The notes beneath the pieces are model-generated. The model saw only the letters and a list, made by a program, of their open reading frames with translations, was not told the origin of the DNA and did no database searches. Source: Pseudomonadota bacterium (GTDB taxonomy: Bacteria; Myxococcota_A; UBA796; CAJQPC01). From it: a DNA stretch of 64,000 bases. The first letter of the stretch is position 1. Each line of letters starts with the position of its first letter. This document shows, in pieces, positions 1 to 7,767 of the stretch. Position numbers and translations under genes: made by a program. Location: contig JAAESX010000059.1 in assembly GCA_024228935.1 (NCBI GenBank), positions 1 to 64,000 of the forward strand, written 5' to 3'.

Positions 1-111
1 GCCGAAGAGGCGACCATCCGGTGGATGTTCGACATCGAGGCAGCCCGCCAGAAGTTCGCCCGGCACTACCCCGACATCATCGAGACGGAGTCGCCACTGC
101 TGGCGGCGTGA
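1..111 (+). CDS. C-terminal end of a gene cut by the window edge
   Basis: Frame 1 is open from the first base and ends at TGA 109-111, giving 36 residues that begin AEEATIRWMFD and end ESPLLAA. The fragment is charged and helical-looking, with no recognisable motif, so no function is offered. Codon use (G/C in third positions) matches the neighbours, which is the reason for calling it coding. The next gene is convergent and ends at 138. Confidence 0.45.
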   Translation, partial: AEEATIRWMFDIEAARQKFARHYPDIIETESPLLAA

Positions 112-137
112 CCGGTCAGAACCCCTGTGTCGGTGTA

Positions 138-1418
138 CTAGCTCCGGCGACGCAGCAGCATCAGCCCGGCCAGCACCAGCAGCGCGCCCGGAACCGGCGT
201 CCCGCTCGCACAGCCGCAGGCCTTCGGCTCGTCCGGGTCCGGCTCGGTGATGGGGTCGCCCGTGTCGCCCGTGTCCTCGGGCAGCGGGGACAGCCCGACG
301 GTCAGCTCGCGCAGACGCGGCGTCGACTCGGCCGTGAAGTTCGCGGGGCCGAAGTTGAACGCCAGGATGACGTCCCCGGTGGCCACGGTCAGGTCGGCGG
401 TGATCTCCTCGCCGGTCGTCGCGTTCACGATGGCCCACTCGACGGACTCGTCGCCGGTGATCACGAGCACGCCGGGCTCGTCGACCCCGAACGCGCCGAT
501 CCCCCAGTCGGCGACGCCGTACTCCCAGTCGATCGTCGAGCTGGTGTCGACGTAGCCGTTGAGCTGCATCGCGGCGTCCGGGTACATGTCCTTGGCCCAG
601 TCCGGCGCGGCGTCCGTGCCCATGCGAGCGCGACGCACGCCGAAGTCCATCCAGGCCTGCTTGGCGTCGCCGGTGACCGCCTCGTAGGCGTCGATCGCGT
701 CGATGTCGTTGCCGGCCTTCTCCTCGCTCATCGCCCACCAGAAGTCGGCGGCGGTGACCCCGTGCTCCTCGCGCAGGTCGTCGAAGAACAGGACGCTCCC
801 GTACTCGTAGTACGACCAGATCTCGTACTCGCGCCACAGCCACCAGCCGTCCTGCAGCATCGAGACCCACGGCGTCGCGTTGTAGTCGGGGGCGACCTCG
901 GGCCCCGAGCCGTGACCCGGGTAGGTGACCTCCTCGGCCCGGGTGGCGGCGCCCTCCCACGGCGGCAGCGACGGCTCGTCGATGTCGAGCGCGAACTGCA
1001 GCACGTGGTTGAACTCGTGCGCGACGTACTCGTCGTACTCGTCCGGGTCGATGCTCGGGTCGATGACCATGTGCGACCAGGCGCCGCGGCGGCCGTCGTC
1101 CGGATCCGCGTCGGTGTAGGGCGAGTCCACGTACGCCCCGCCGCCGGCGTCGTCGTGCAGGTAGACGTCGAGCCCGTCGGTCCCGCCGATCTCGTCGTCG
1201 GGGATGGGATCGGGCCAGCCAAGGGCGGTCTGGGCCTCCCAGCTGTCGGCGATCGCCTCGAACACGAGATCGCACCGCGTGGCGAGCTGAGCCCGCTGGT
1301 AGTGGCAGCGGACGCCGGTCTCGGGGTCATCGGTGAAGCCGACCGCGTCGGGCCGATCCTCCACCATGAACGAGCCCTGCGTGGCCGCAGCGATCAACAG
1401 GGTCTTGCAGTTCACCAT
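138..1418 (-). CDS. Secreted zinc-metallopeptidase-like protein with MYXO-CTERM-type tail
   Basis: A 426-residue protein. Residues 134-138 read HEFNH, an HExxH zinc-peptidase motif, followed by WEGAATRAEE (about 154-163), where gluzincin-type enzymes often supply the third ligand. A Thr/Asp/Gly/Pro linker (DTGDTGD) leads to a tail of about 27 residues: a CGC motif, a hydrophobic helix and a final RRRS. This resembles the MYXO-CTERM sorting signal of myxobacterial surface proteins. The start is ATG 1418, preceded by GGAGG ten bases upstream and fixed by an in-frame TAG three codons before. The N-terminus (MVNCKTLLIAAATQG) is a poor signal peptide, so export is inferred mainly from the tail. 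Substrate unknown. Confidence 0.75.
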   Translation of the reverse strand: MVNCKTLLIAAATQGSFMVEDRPDAVGFTDDPETGVRCHYQRAQLATRCDLVFEAIADSWEAQTALGWPDPIPDDEIGGTDGLDVYLHDDAGGGAYVDSPYTDADPDDGRRGAWSHMVIDPSIDPDEYDEYVAHEFNHVLQFALDIDEPSLPPWEGAATRAEEVTYPGHGSGPEVAPDYNATPWVSMLQDGWWLWREYEIWSYYEYGSVLFFDDLREEHGVTAADFWWAMSEEKAGNDIDAIDAYEAVTGDAKQAWMDFGVRRARMGTDAAPDWAKDMYPDAAMQLNGYVDTSSTIDWEYGVADWGIGAFGVDEPGVLVITGDESVEWAIVNATTGEEITADLTVATGDVILAFNFGPANFTAESTPRLRELTVGLSPLPEDTGDTGDPITEPDPDEPKACGCASGTPVPGALLVLAGLMLLRRRS

Positions 1419-1426
1419 GGGTGGGC

Positions 1427-1432
1427 TAGCCT
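1427..1432 (+). promoter_or_regulatory. -10 element of a leaderless promoter
   Basis: TAGCCT ends 6 nt before the ATG at 1439, so transcription would begin at or next to the start codon. Its TAG is also an in-frame stop that rules out a longer signal peptide for the downstream lipoprotein. Confidence 0.5.
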
Positions 1433-1438
1433 CCGAGC

Positions 1439-1837
1439 ATGCTCCTGCTCTTCGCCATCCTGGGCTGTCGCGGACTGACCGTCAACGACGTCACCAGTGG
1501 CACCTCTCCCGACTATCCCGAACTCAAGTCGCTCTACGTCGACGCCCCACCGCAGCTCGCGTACGAGCGGGCCATGGCTGTCGCCTCGACGATGCCCGGC
1601 TGGAGCGGCTGCGAGGACGATCCCGACGTGCTGAACAAGCTCCACTGCGAGGCCACCACGCCGACCATGGGCTTCGTCGACGACGTCTGGATCCGGGTCG
1701 GACAGTACGGCCCGACCATCTCGCGCGTCGAGATGCGGAGCGCGTCCCGGACGGGCAAGGGCGACATGGGCGCCAACGCCGAGCGGATCCTGGCGTTCCA
1801 GGCCGCCTACATGGCGTACGAGCCCCCCGAGGACTAG
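1439..1837 (+). CDS. DUF1499-family lipoprotein
   Basis: A 132-residue protein starting MLLLFAILGC, a very short lipoprotein signal with Cys10. The C-terminal half carries the DUF1499 pattern: TMGFVDDVWIRV followed by EMRSASRTGKGDMGANAERI, matching the family's 'vRSaSRvGrsDlGvNakRI' signature. The family has no established biochemical role; members are envelope proteins. The in-frame TAG four codons upstream, inside the proposed -10 box, fixes the start. The gene is divergent from the metallopeptidase and stands alone. Confidence 0.75.
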   Translation: MLLLFAILGCRGLTVNDVTSGTSPDYPELKSLYVDAPPQLAYERAMAVASTMPGWSGCEDDPDVLNKLHCEATTPTMGFVDDVWIRVGQYGPTISRVEMRSASRTGKGDMGANAERILAFQAAYMAYEPPED

Positions 1838-1850
1838 CCTCGCCCCGGGA

Positions 1851-2597
1851 TCAGTTCGCGAACCCGGTCGTCTCGCGGCTGATGCGGTTGACCTCGAGCG
1901 TGCCGTCGAACTCGGCCTGGCCGAAGACGTCGCCGGCGAACTCGCCCGTCAACAGTCCGTCCTCGGTGACGTCACCCGAGAACTCCATCGGCAGCTCGTA
2001 TCCGTAGACCGTGACCGCGATGTCGCCCGACAGCACGCCGTCGTCGTTCTGCACCGCCAGCACGAAGTCGCTGTCGATCTCGAAGCCCTGGAGCGAGAGC
2101 AGGCAGCCCGAGGCCCCCTGGACGAGCTCGCCATAGGCATCGACGTAGATCGTCGCCGCGCCCGAGCAGCCGACCTCGTAGCCCTGGGCCGCCATGTTGA
2201 CCTTCATGTCGCCCGAGTAGGTCCCGGCGTAGTGGCTCTGCACCAGGACGCCGCCGACCGTGTGGGACAGCCGGTCGCCCGTGGGGAGCTCGGCGGTGAC
2301 GGTGATGTCGTGCACCCCGACCGCCAGCGTGTCGTCCTCGATGGCCGAGCCGATCTGGACCCAGTCCTGCGACATGTTCGTCGTCCAGGTCAGCTCGTCG
2401 AACTCGACCAGCTCACCCTCGGCGTTCACCAGGTGCGCGGCGAAGGTTCCGCCGTCCTCCATCGGGATGAAGTCGCCCGAGGCCGGGCTCTCGAGGACCA
2501 GGGACAGGTCGGCCCACAGCGCCTCGTCCACCACGGCGGTGTCGGCGGGGACGACCAGGTGGTCGCTCTTGCAGGCAGTGAGGGCGATGAGCAGCAT
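1851..2597 (-). CDS. Lipoprotein, function unknown
   Basis: I place the start at ATG 2597, giving 248 residues beginning MLLIALTAC with lipobox Cys9. It is preceded by GGAGG with four-base spacing. A longer ORF back to 2648 would bury the signal and is rejected. The mature part is acidic and Gly-rich with beta-strand character. It starts with an extracellular Ig-like stretch (SPASGDFIPMEDGGTF) and ends in repeated 'GDVTEDGLLTGEFAGDV'-like strands, suggesting a small beta-barrel or lipocalin-like fold. No catalytic motif is visible. It lies 47 bp downstream of the histidine kinase on the same strand and may be co-transcribed, though it has its own ribosome site. Confidence 0.6.
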   Translation of the reverse strand: MLLIALTACKSDHLVVPADTAVVDEALWADLSLVLESPASGDFIPMEDGGTFAAHLVNAEGELVEFDELTWTTNMSQDWVQIGSAIEDDTLAVGVHDITVTAELPTGDRLSHTVGGVLVQSHYAGTYSGDMKVNMAAQGYEVGCSGAATIYVDAYGELVQGASGCLLSLQGFEIDSDFVLAVQNDDGVLSGDIAVTVYGYELPMEFSGDVTEDGLLTGEFAGDVFGQAEFDGTLEVNRISRETTGFAN

Positions 2598-2644
2598 GAG
2601 GCCTCCGGTGTTCCGAACGTAGCGCCCAATCTGTGGGAGCGGCG

Positions 2645-4252
2645 TCAAGAACCGCCGGTGACGGTCTTCGTCTCGGCCAGATGCGCGCGCATCCGCTCCC
2701 GCAGTTGCTGAGGCGGGATCGGCTTGAACAGGACGCGATCCTCATGGGCCTCGGAGAACGCCCGGGTGTCTTCGGTGAAGGCCCCACCCGTGATGAACAG
2801 CATGCGGTCGGCCAGCTCGGGGTAGTCGGCGGTCACGCGCTCGTAGAGCTCCGGACCGGAGACGTCCGACATCATCAGGTCGCACAGGATGATGTCCGGA
2901 CGGATCCCCTCCTCAAGCTGCTCGAGCGCCAGACGGCCCGAGCTCGCCGAGGCGAACGCCTTCACGCCGCGCAGCACCCGCCGGAGCGAGTTCACCAGCG
3001 ACGGCTCGTCGTCGACGACCATGACCGACGCGTACTCCAGGATGTCGCCCTCGCCGTCCTCGTCGGGCAGGAGCGCGAAGCTGGTCGCCGGCATCGGGTT
3101 GATGGCCGGGAGCCGGACCACGATGGTCGTGCCATCGCGCGGCAGGATGTCGATCTCGCCCTGGTGTCGGCGAAGGATCTCGCGACAGACGGCCAGACCG
3201 AGGCCCGTGCGAGCGCCGGTGGGCCGCTCGTTCTCCAGGACCGGGTCCCAGATGCGGGCCAGCGTGGGCTCGTCGAGCTCGGTGCCCGTGTCGTTGAAGG
3301 TCAGCTTGACCCAGGGTCCCTCGGGCTGGCACGAGACGCGGAACACCCGGTCGGGCGAGGACTCCTCGCTCAGGTGCACGAGGAACGACACCACGTGCAC
3401 GAAGACCTGGGAGATCCGGCCCGGGGCGCACAGCACCGCCGGGACGCGCTCGATGGTCGTCTCGATGCGGCCTCGGTAGCGGAGCTCGTTCTGCGTCAGG
3501 CCGATGCTGCGCTCCAGCAGCCGCCGAACGTCCGCGGGGACCCGGTCTCCGTCGTCGAGACGGGAGAAGCCCTTCAGGTCCTGGACGATGTTCCGGATGC
3601 GCGCCATGCCCGTCAGGGACTCGTGCATCATCGTCAGCATCTCGGGGATCAGCTCGGGGTAGCCGGCCTGATCCGAGAGCCGCTGGATGCGCAGGAGCTG
3701 CTGTTCCTGGCCCGACAGCACGGCTGCTTCCATCGTGACCTTCAGGAGCTCGCGCAGGTCGCGGATGCCCGCCCGGAGCTCCTCGAGGTTCGCCACGACG
3801 AAGGCCGAGGGGTTGTTGATCTCGTGCGCCACGCCCGCCGCGAGCTGCCCGACGATGGCCAGGCGCTCGCGCTCGACCAGGGCGGCCTGGGTCGCGGCGA
3901 GCCGCATCCGGACCTCGTGCGCGTCCCCGGTCGTGTGACCCAGGACCGCGTCCAGGCAGGCCTGCTCGGCGCTGGTCGGCGGAACGTAGTCGGCGGCCCC
4001 CGCCTTCATCGCCGCGACCGCCTCGGCGACGCTGGGGCGGTCCGAACAGATGACCACCGGGACGTCGCCCGCGGTCTCCAGCAGGCCGTCGATACCCGCT
4101 GCGCGCGTGTGGACGAGCACCACGTCCACGATCCCGGTGTCCATCAGCCGGCTCGCATCCTCCACCTGGGAGAGCTGCGTCACCTCGACGCGACTCCACG
4201 TGATGTGCGGGGCCCCCTCTGGGCGAACCTCCAGGACGCGCTTTCGTGCCAA
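2645..4252 (-). CDS. Hybrid sensor histidine kinase with two receiver-like domains
   Basis: A 535-residue cytosolic protein with no membrane segment. Residues 1-110 resemble a receiver, but the phospho-acceptor position in VVLVHTRAAGIDG is His48, so it is a pseudo-receiver. Residues 130-230 hold a HisKA dimerisation domain with VAHEINNP (His143). An ATPase-like domain (about 240-380) keeps a G2-like GLGLAVC, but its N-box (QVFVHVVSFLVHL) lacks the usual Asn and its G1 box reads NDTGTE. A C-terminal receiver (409-535) is intact: D413/D414, D458 in CDLMM, K510 in LFKP. The protein may relay phosphate or depend on a partner kinase. The start is TTG 4252; a -10 box (TAGAAT, minus strand, 4278-4283) suggests a short leader. 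Confidence 0.8.
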   Translation of the reverse strand: MARKRVLEVRPEGAPHITWSRVEVTQLSQVEDASRLMDTGIVDVVLVHTRAAGIDGLLETAGDVPVVICSDRPSVAEAVAAMKAGAADYVPPTSAEQACLDAVLGHTTGDAHEVRMRLAATQAALVERERLAIVGQLAAGVAHEINNPSAFVVANLEELRAGIRDLRELLKVTMEAAVLSGQEQQLLRIQRLSDQAGYPELIPEMLTMMHESLTGMARIRNIVQDLKGFSRLDDGDRVPADVRRLLERSIGLTQNELRYRGRIETTIERVPAVLCAPGRISQVFVHVVSFLVHLSEESSPDRVFRVSCQPEGPWVKLTFNDTGTELDEPTLARIWDPVLENERPTGARTGLGLAVCREILRRHQGEIDILPRDGTTIVVRLPAINPMPATSFALLPDEDGEGDILEYASVMVVDDEPSLVNSLRRVLRGVKAFASASSGRLALEQLEEGIRPDIILCDLMMSDVSGPELYERVTADYPELADRMLFITGGAFTEDTRAFSEAHEDRVLFKPIPPQQLRERMRAHLAETKTVTGGS

Positions 4253-4311
4253 CGAACTGTCCGAGTGATGCCGGGCGATTCTACCGGATTGCTCGTCCCG
4301 AGGCGCACTGT

Positions 4312-4317
4312 TAGCGC
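4312..4317 (+). promoter_or_regulatory. -10 element of a leaderless promoter
   Basis: TAGCGC ends 6 nt before ATG 4324, favouring that start over the out-of-frame ATG at 4320. Confidence 0.4.
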
Positions 4318-4323
4318 CGATGG

Positions 4324-5313
4324 ATGCCCATGATCGAGGTCGAGTCCCTCCGCAAGCATTTCGGAGCCCACGTCGCCGTCGGCGGCATCGACTTCACGAT
4401 CGAGCGCGGCGAGGTCGTCGGGTTCCTGGGTCCGAACGGCGCGGGCAAGTCCACGACGATGAAGATCATCACCGGATTCCTGTCCCCGACCGCCGGGACC
4501 GCACGGGTCGCCGGCCTGGACGTGGTCGCCGATCCTGTCGGTGCGAGGAGACGAATCGGCTACCTGCCCGAGGCGGCCCCCGTCTATCCGGACATGCGCG
4601 TGGACGACTACCTGGCCTTCGTCGGCGAGGTCCGGGGGCTGGCCCGAAGCGAGCGCGCCAACGCCATCGAGCGCGCCCTGACCCGCTGTGGCCTGCTGGA
4701 CCGCCGACGCCAGGTCGTGGGCACCCTGTCCAAGGGCTACAAGCAGCGCGTGGGCCTGGCCCAGGCCGTCCTGCACGACCCCGACATCCTGATCCTCGAC
4801 GAGCCCACCAGCGGCCTCGACCCGAACCAGATCGTGGACATCCGGAAGCTCATCCGCGAGATCGGCGAGAAGAAGACTGTCATCCTCTCGACGCACATCC
4901 TCAGCGAGGTCCAGGCGAGCTGCGACCGGGTGCTGATCATCAACAACGGCGCGTTGGTCGCCGACGGACCGACCAGCGAGGTCACCGCGGTCTCCTCGGG
5001 CGAGGTCGTCCGAGCCGCATTCATCCCAGGCGATGTGCGCCAGGAGGACGCCGTGGTCGTGGCGGCGCTCGAGGCGCTCGAGGGTGTCTCGACCGTGCGC
5101 GTCCTGCCCCACGCCAAGAGCCTCCCCGACGAGCTGGTCGTGCAGCTTCAGGCCGACCGCGACGTACGCGAGGCCGTCTTCCGCGCGGCCCAGAAGCTCG
5201 GCGTGGTCCTGGTGGAGCTCCGCCGGGAGAAGTCGAACCTCGAGGACGTGTTCCGCCGGCTCACCGTCGGGGTCGGGGCCCGAGGCGACGAGGTCGCGGC
5301 CGCTAGAGGCTGA
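4324..5313 (+). CDS. ABC transporter ATP-binding protein, GldA/NatA-like
   Basis: A 329-residue ATPase subunit. Walker A GPNGAGKST (about 38-46), signature LSKGYKQRVGL, Walker B ILILDEPTSGLD and the switch LSTHILSEV are all present. The extended C-terminal domain (about 225-320) is typical of exporters of the GldA/CcmA/NatA type, which pair with a separate permease. No permease gene follows: the next gene is convergent and overlaps the 3' end by 11 bp. The partner must therefore lie elsewhere, or this is an orphan. The substrate cannot be inferred. ATG 4324 is chosen for its 6-nt spacing from the -10 box; an internal ATG at 4330 is possible. Confidence 0.85.
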   Translation: MPMIEVESLRKHFGAHVAVGGIDFTIERGEVVGFLGPNGAGKSTTMKIITGFLSPTAGTARVAGLDVVADPVGARRRIGYLPEAAPVYPDMRVDDYLAFVGEVRGLARSERANAIERALTRCGLLDRRRQVVGTLSKGYKQRVGLAQAVLHDPDILILDEPTSGLDPNQIVDIRKLIREIGEKKTVILSTHILSEVQASCDRVLIINNGALVADGPTSEVTAVSSGEVVRAAFIPGDVRQEDAVVVAALEALEGVSTVRVLPHAKSLPDELVVQLQADRDVREAVFRAAQKLGVVLVELRREKSNLEDVFRRLTVGVGARGDEVAAARG

Positions 5314-5869
5314 GGATCATCGCCAGGATGGCGCCCGCGGCCAGGACGACGGCCCCGGCGATCACCCACTGGAACACCTTGGCGCCTGGATCCGCCTGGT
5401 CCTCGGCGGCGATCTTCTCGACCACGGCGGCGTGCTCGGCCCGACGGGAGCTCTTGCGCTCGACGGCGTTCTTCTGGGCGGCGGCCACCTCGGCGGTACC
5501 CGGGACCAGCAGGACGCGCGACTTCCAGCCCCGCTCCGTCTCGACGCTCTTGCTCAGCCCGTCGACGTCCACCCCGACCAGGCGAAAGGTCTCCGCGAAC
5601 AAGGGCCATCCGACGATCGGAACCCACATGCCGTCGCGGATGCGGACGTGCTCCCGACCCTTGTAGACGCCGACGTAGCAGCGGCTTCGGATGGTGTCGG
5701 CATCGACCGGCCCTTCGAGCTCGCCGTCGGTCTTCTGGACGTACAGGCGCAGGAGCTGGACCGGCCCCGGCTCGTACGGGAACTCGTGCCGGCAGGTAGG
5801 GCAGCAGAGCATGCCGATCGGCGCGGGGTCCTCCCACACGTCTGCGCAGTGGATGCAGGTCAGCAGCAC
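5303..5869 (-). CDS. Zinc-ribbon, GYF-like, tail-anchored membrane protein
   Basis: A 188-residue protein. Two CxxC-type pairs near the N-terminus (CIHC, CCPTC) form a likely zinc ribbon. They are followed by a segment 'LEGPVDADTIRSRCYVGVYKG' and GMWVPIVGWPLF that resembles the GYF/DUF4339-type domain found in other proteins of this window (41466, 42990, 14.4 kb). A basic and Ala-rich linker precedes one C-terminal transmembrane helix (about 165-187), so the domain faces the cytoplasm. The start is GTG 5869, 6 nt after a -10 box. The two divergent promoters to this gene and selB lie within 40 bp. Role unknown; probably a protein-protein interaction sensor. Confidence 0.65.
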   Translation of the reverse strand: MLLTCIHCADVWEDPAPIGMLCCPTCRHEFPYEPGPVQLLRLYVQKTDGELEGPVDADTIRSRCYVGVYKGREHVRIRDGMWVPIVGWPLFAETFRLVGVDVDGLSKSVETERGWKSRVLLVPGTAEVAAAQKNAVERKSSRRAEHAAVVEKIAAEDQADPGAKVFQWVIAGAVVLAAGAILAMILSL

Positions 5870-5875
5870 GGCGGC

Positions 5876-5881
5876 ATCCTA
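5876..5881 (-). promoter_or_regulatory. -10 element of a leaderless promoter
   Basis: On the minus strand TAGGAT ends 6 nt before GTG 5869. Confidence 0.5.
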
Positions 5882-5893
5882 CTCGGCTGCGGT

Positions 5894-5899
5894 TAGGGA
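5894..5899 (+). promoter_or_regulatory. -10 element of the selB promoter
   Basis: TAGGGA, in the context GGTTAGGGA, ends 6 nt before the selB ATG at 5906, implying a leaderless selB mRNA. No Shine-Dalgarno-like AGGAGG is present at normal spacing. Confidence 0.45.
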
Positions 5900-5905
5900 G
5901 CGGGC

Positions 5906-7723
5906 ATGCACGACCTGCCTCGCGCGTTCGTCGTCGGCACCGCCGGCCACATCGATCACGGCAAGACGACGCTGGTGCGCTCGCTGACAGGCGTCGACCT
6001 GGACGCGCTCCCCGAGGAGCGTCAGCGGGGCATCACCATCGCGCTGGGCTTCACGCCCCTGACCCTTCCGAGCGGGCGCATCGCGTCGTTCGTCGACGTC
6101 CCGGGGCACGAGCGCCTGGTGCGCACGATGATCTCCGGAGCCACCGGGGTCGACGCGGTGGTCCTCTGCGTCTCGGCCGTCGAGGGCGTCATGCCCCAGA
6201 CCCGCGAGCACCTGGCCATCCTCAAGCTGCTCGACGTGCAGCACGGCCTCATCGCGCTCACGATGGCCGACCTCGTCGACGAGGACATGATCGAGCTGGC
6301 GACCGACGACGTCCGCGACGCCGTGGAGGGGAGCTTCCTCGAGGACGCGCCGCTCATCGTCACCAGCGCCGAGACCCGCCAGGGCATCGACGAGCTGATC
6401 GCGGCGATCGACGCGCTCCCCGCCGTGGAGCGCTCTCCCGACGGCCCCTTCCGCCTGCCGGTCGACCGGACGTTCGTGCAGAAGGGGTTCGGCAGCGTCG
6501 TCACGGGCACCACCCTGTCCGGCAGCGTCTCCGACGGCGATGACCTGGTCGTCCTGCCCCAGGGGGACAAGGTCCGCGTGCGGGGGGTCCAGGTCCACGG
6601 TGAGAAGCGCTCACAGTCCCGAGCCGGCCTGCGGACCGCGCTGAACCTCGTCGGGGCCGGCCGGGACGAGCTCCCCCGCGGCACCGTCGTCGCCTCGCCG
6701 GACGTCCCGACGACCTCGATCCTCGATGCGCGGGTCCACCTGTTGACCGACGCCCCCGCCATCGCCTCGGGCAGCCGGGTGCGGCTCTTGATCGGGACGG
6801 CCGAGGTGCTGGCAGTCGCCCAGGTCCTGGACGGCGATCTGGACCCCGGCACCTCGCACCTGGTCCAGCTCCGCACCAGCGAGCCCGTCGTGGCGCTCCC
6901 CCGGGATCGGTTCGTCCTGCGCCGCGAGTCGCCGCTGGTCACCCTGGGCGGCGGCGTGGTGCTCGACCCCTGGGCGCCAAAGGTCCGGAACAAGACCGCA
7001 GCATCGGCAGCCGCCCAGCTCGAGCGGCTCGAACAGGGCGACGCGACCGTGTTCCTCGAGCGCGCTGGCCTGGCCGGACTCGCCAAGGCGGACGCGGCGA
7101 CCCGTGGAGCGACCGGGCCGATGCTCGGAGGGCGCGTGTTCTCGCCCGCGGCCGTCGACCGCCTGATCCGCGTCGTCCTCGCCGACCTGGACGGGCTCCA
7201 CGCGGAGAACCCGCTGGTCCCCGGGGCCCCCCGGCGCGCCCTGTACCGGGGCCCCGCCGCTGCGCTGCATGCCCCCGGCTTCGACGAGCTGATCCAGACG
7301 CTCGCGAGCCGAGACGAGCTGGTGGTCGACGGGCCCCGGGTGCGTCGTCCCGACTTCGCGGTGGTGCGGACAGCCGCGCAAGAGGCCCAGGCAGCCACCC
7401 TCTTCGCGCGGATCGAGGCGGCCGGCATCGAGGGGCTCAAGCGCGAGGAGGCCTGCGAGGGCCTGGCCGATGGCGAGGCCCTGCTACAGCTCGGCCTGGA
7501 CGCCGACCAGGCGGATCGCGTCGCTGGGCGTCTGTACGGGCGCGGCGTCCTCGATCGGCTCATCGCCGACGTCGAGCGGGTCCTGGACGAGGAAGGCGAC
7601 CTCTCACCCGGGCGCTTCAAGGAGCTCACCGGCCTCGCTCGGCGCGGCGCGATCCCGCTCCTGGAGTGGCTGGACGCCCGCAAGGTCACCCGACGGGAAG
7701 GGGACACGCGCATCCGGGCCTGA
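5906..7723 (+). CDS. selB: Selenocysteine-specific translation elongation factor SelB
   Basis: A 605-residue GTPase that brings Sec-tRNA to UGA codons marked by a SECIS hairpin. G1 is GTAGHIDHGKTT (11-22), switch II is DVPGHERLV, and the 'LPEERQRGITIALGF' stretch is diagnostic of SelB. The G4 motif reads TMAD where most SelB proteins have (N/T)KxD, a Lys-to-Met change worth noting. After the EF-Tu-like beta domains, the C-terminal half is rich in winged-helix segments (for example GLKREEACEGL and LSPGRFKELTGL), the part that binds SECIS RNA. The length is normal for the family. selA, selD and tRNA-Sec are not in the window. Two selenoprotein genes at 54.7-58.4 kb supply the substrates, so SelB is very likely functional. 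Confidence 0.95.
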   Translation: MHDLPRAFVVGTAGHIDHGKTTLVRSLTGVDLDALPEERQRGITIALGFTPLTLPSGRIASFVDVPGHERLVRTMISGATGVDAVVLCVSAVEGVMPQTREHLAILKLLDVQHGLIALTMADLVDEDMIELATDDVRDAVEGSFLEDAPLIVTSAETRQGIDELIAAIDALPAVERSPDGPFRLPVDRTFVQKGFGSVVTGTTLSGSVSDGDDLVVLPQGDKVRVRGVQVHGEKRSQSRAGLRTALNLVGAGRDELPRGTVVASPDVPTTSILDARVHLLTDAPAIASGSRVRLLIGTAEVLAVAQVLDGDLDPGTSHLVQLRTSEPVVALPRDRFVLRRESPLVTLGGGVVLDPWAPKVRNKTAASAAAQLERLEQGDATVFLERAGLAGLAKADAATRGATGPMLGGRVFSPAAVDRLIRVVLADLDGLHAENPLVPGAPRRALYRGPAAALHAPGFDELIQTLASRDELVVDGPRVRRPDFAVVRTAAQEAQAATLFARIEAAGIEGLKREEACEGLADGEALLQLGLDADQADRVAGRLYGRGVLDRLIADVERVLDEEGDLSPGRFKELTGLARRGAIPLLEWLDARKVTRREGDTRIRA

Positions 7724-7767
7724 CCAACGTCGCCGACGGCTGGTACCCTTCCGCCCCGGAGACGCGG

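Noticed and set aside
2633..4333. Long ORF antisense to the hybrid kinase (566 codons)
   Set aside because: Arg/Val/Asp-rich shadow of a clearly conserved kinase; GC-rich DNA keeps such frames open.
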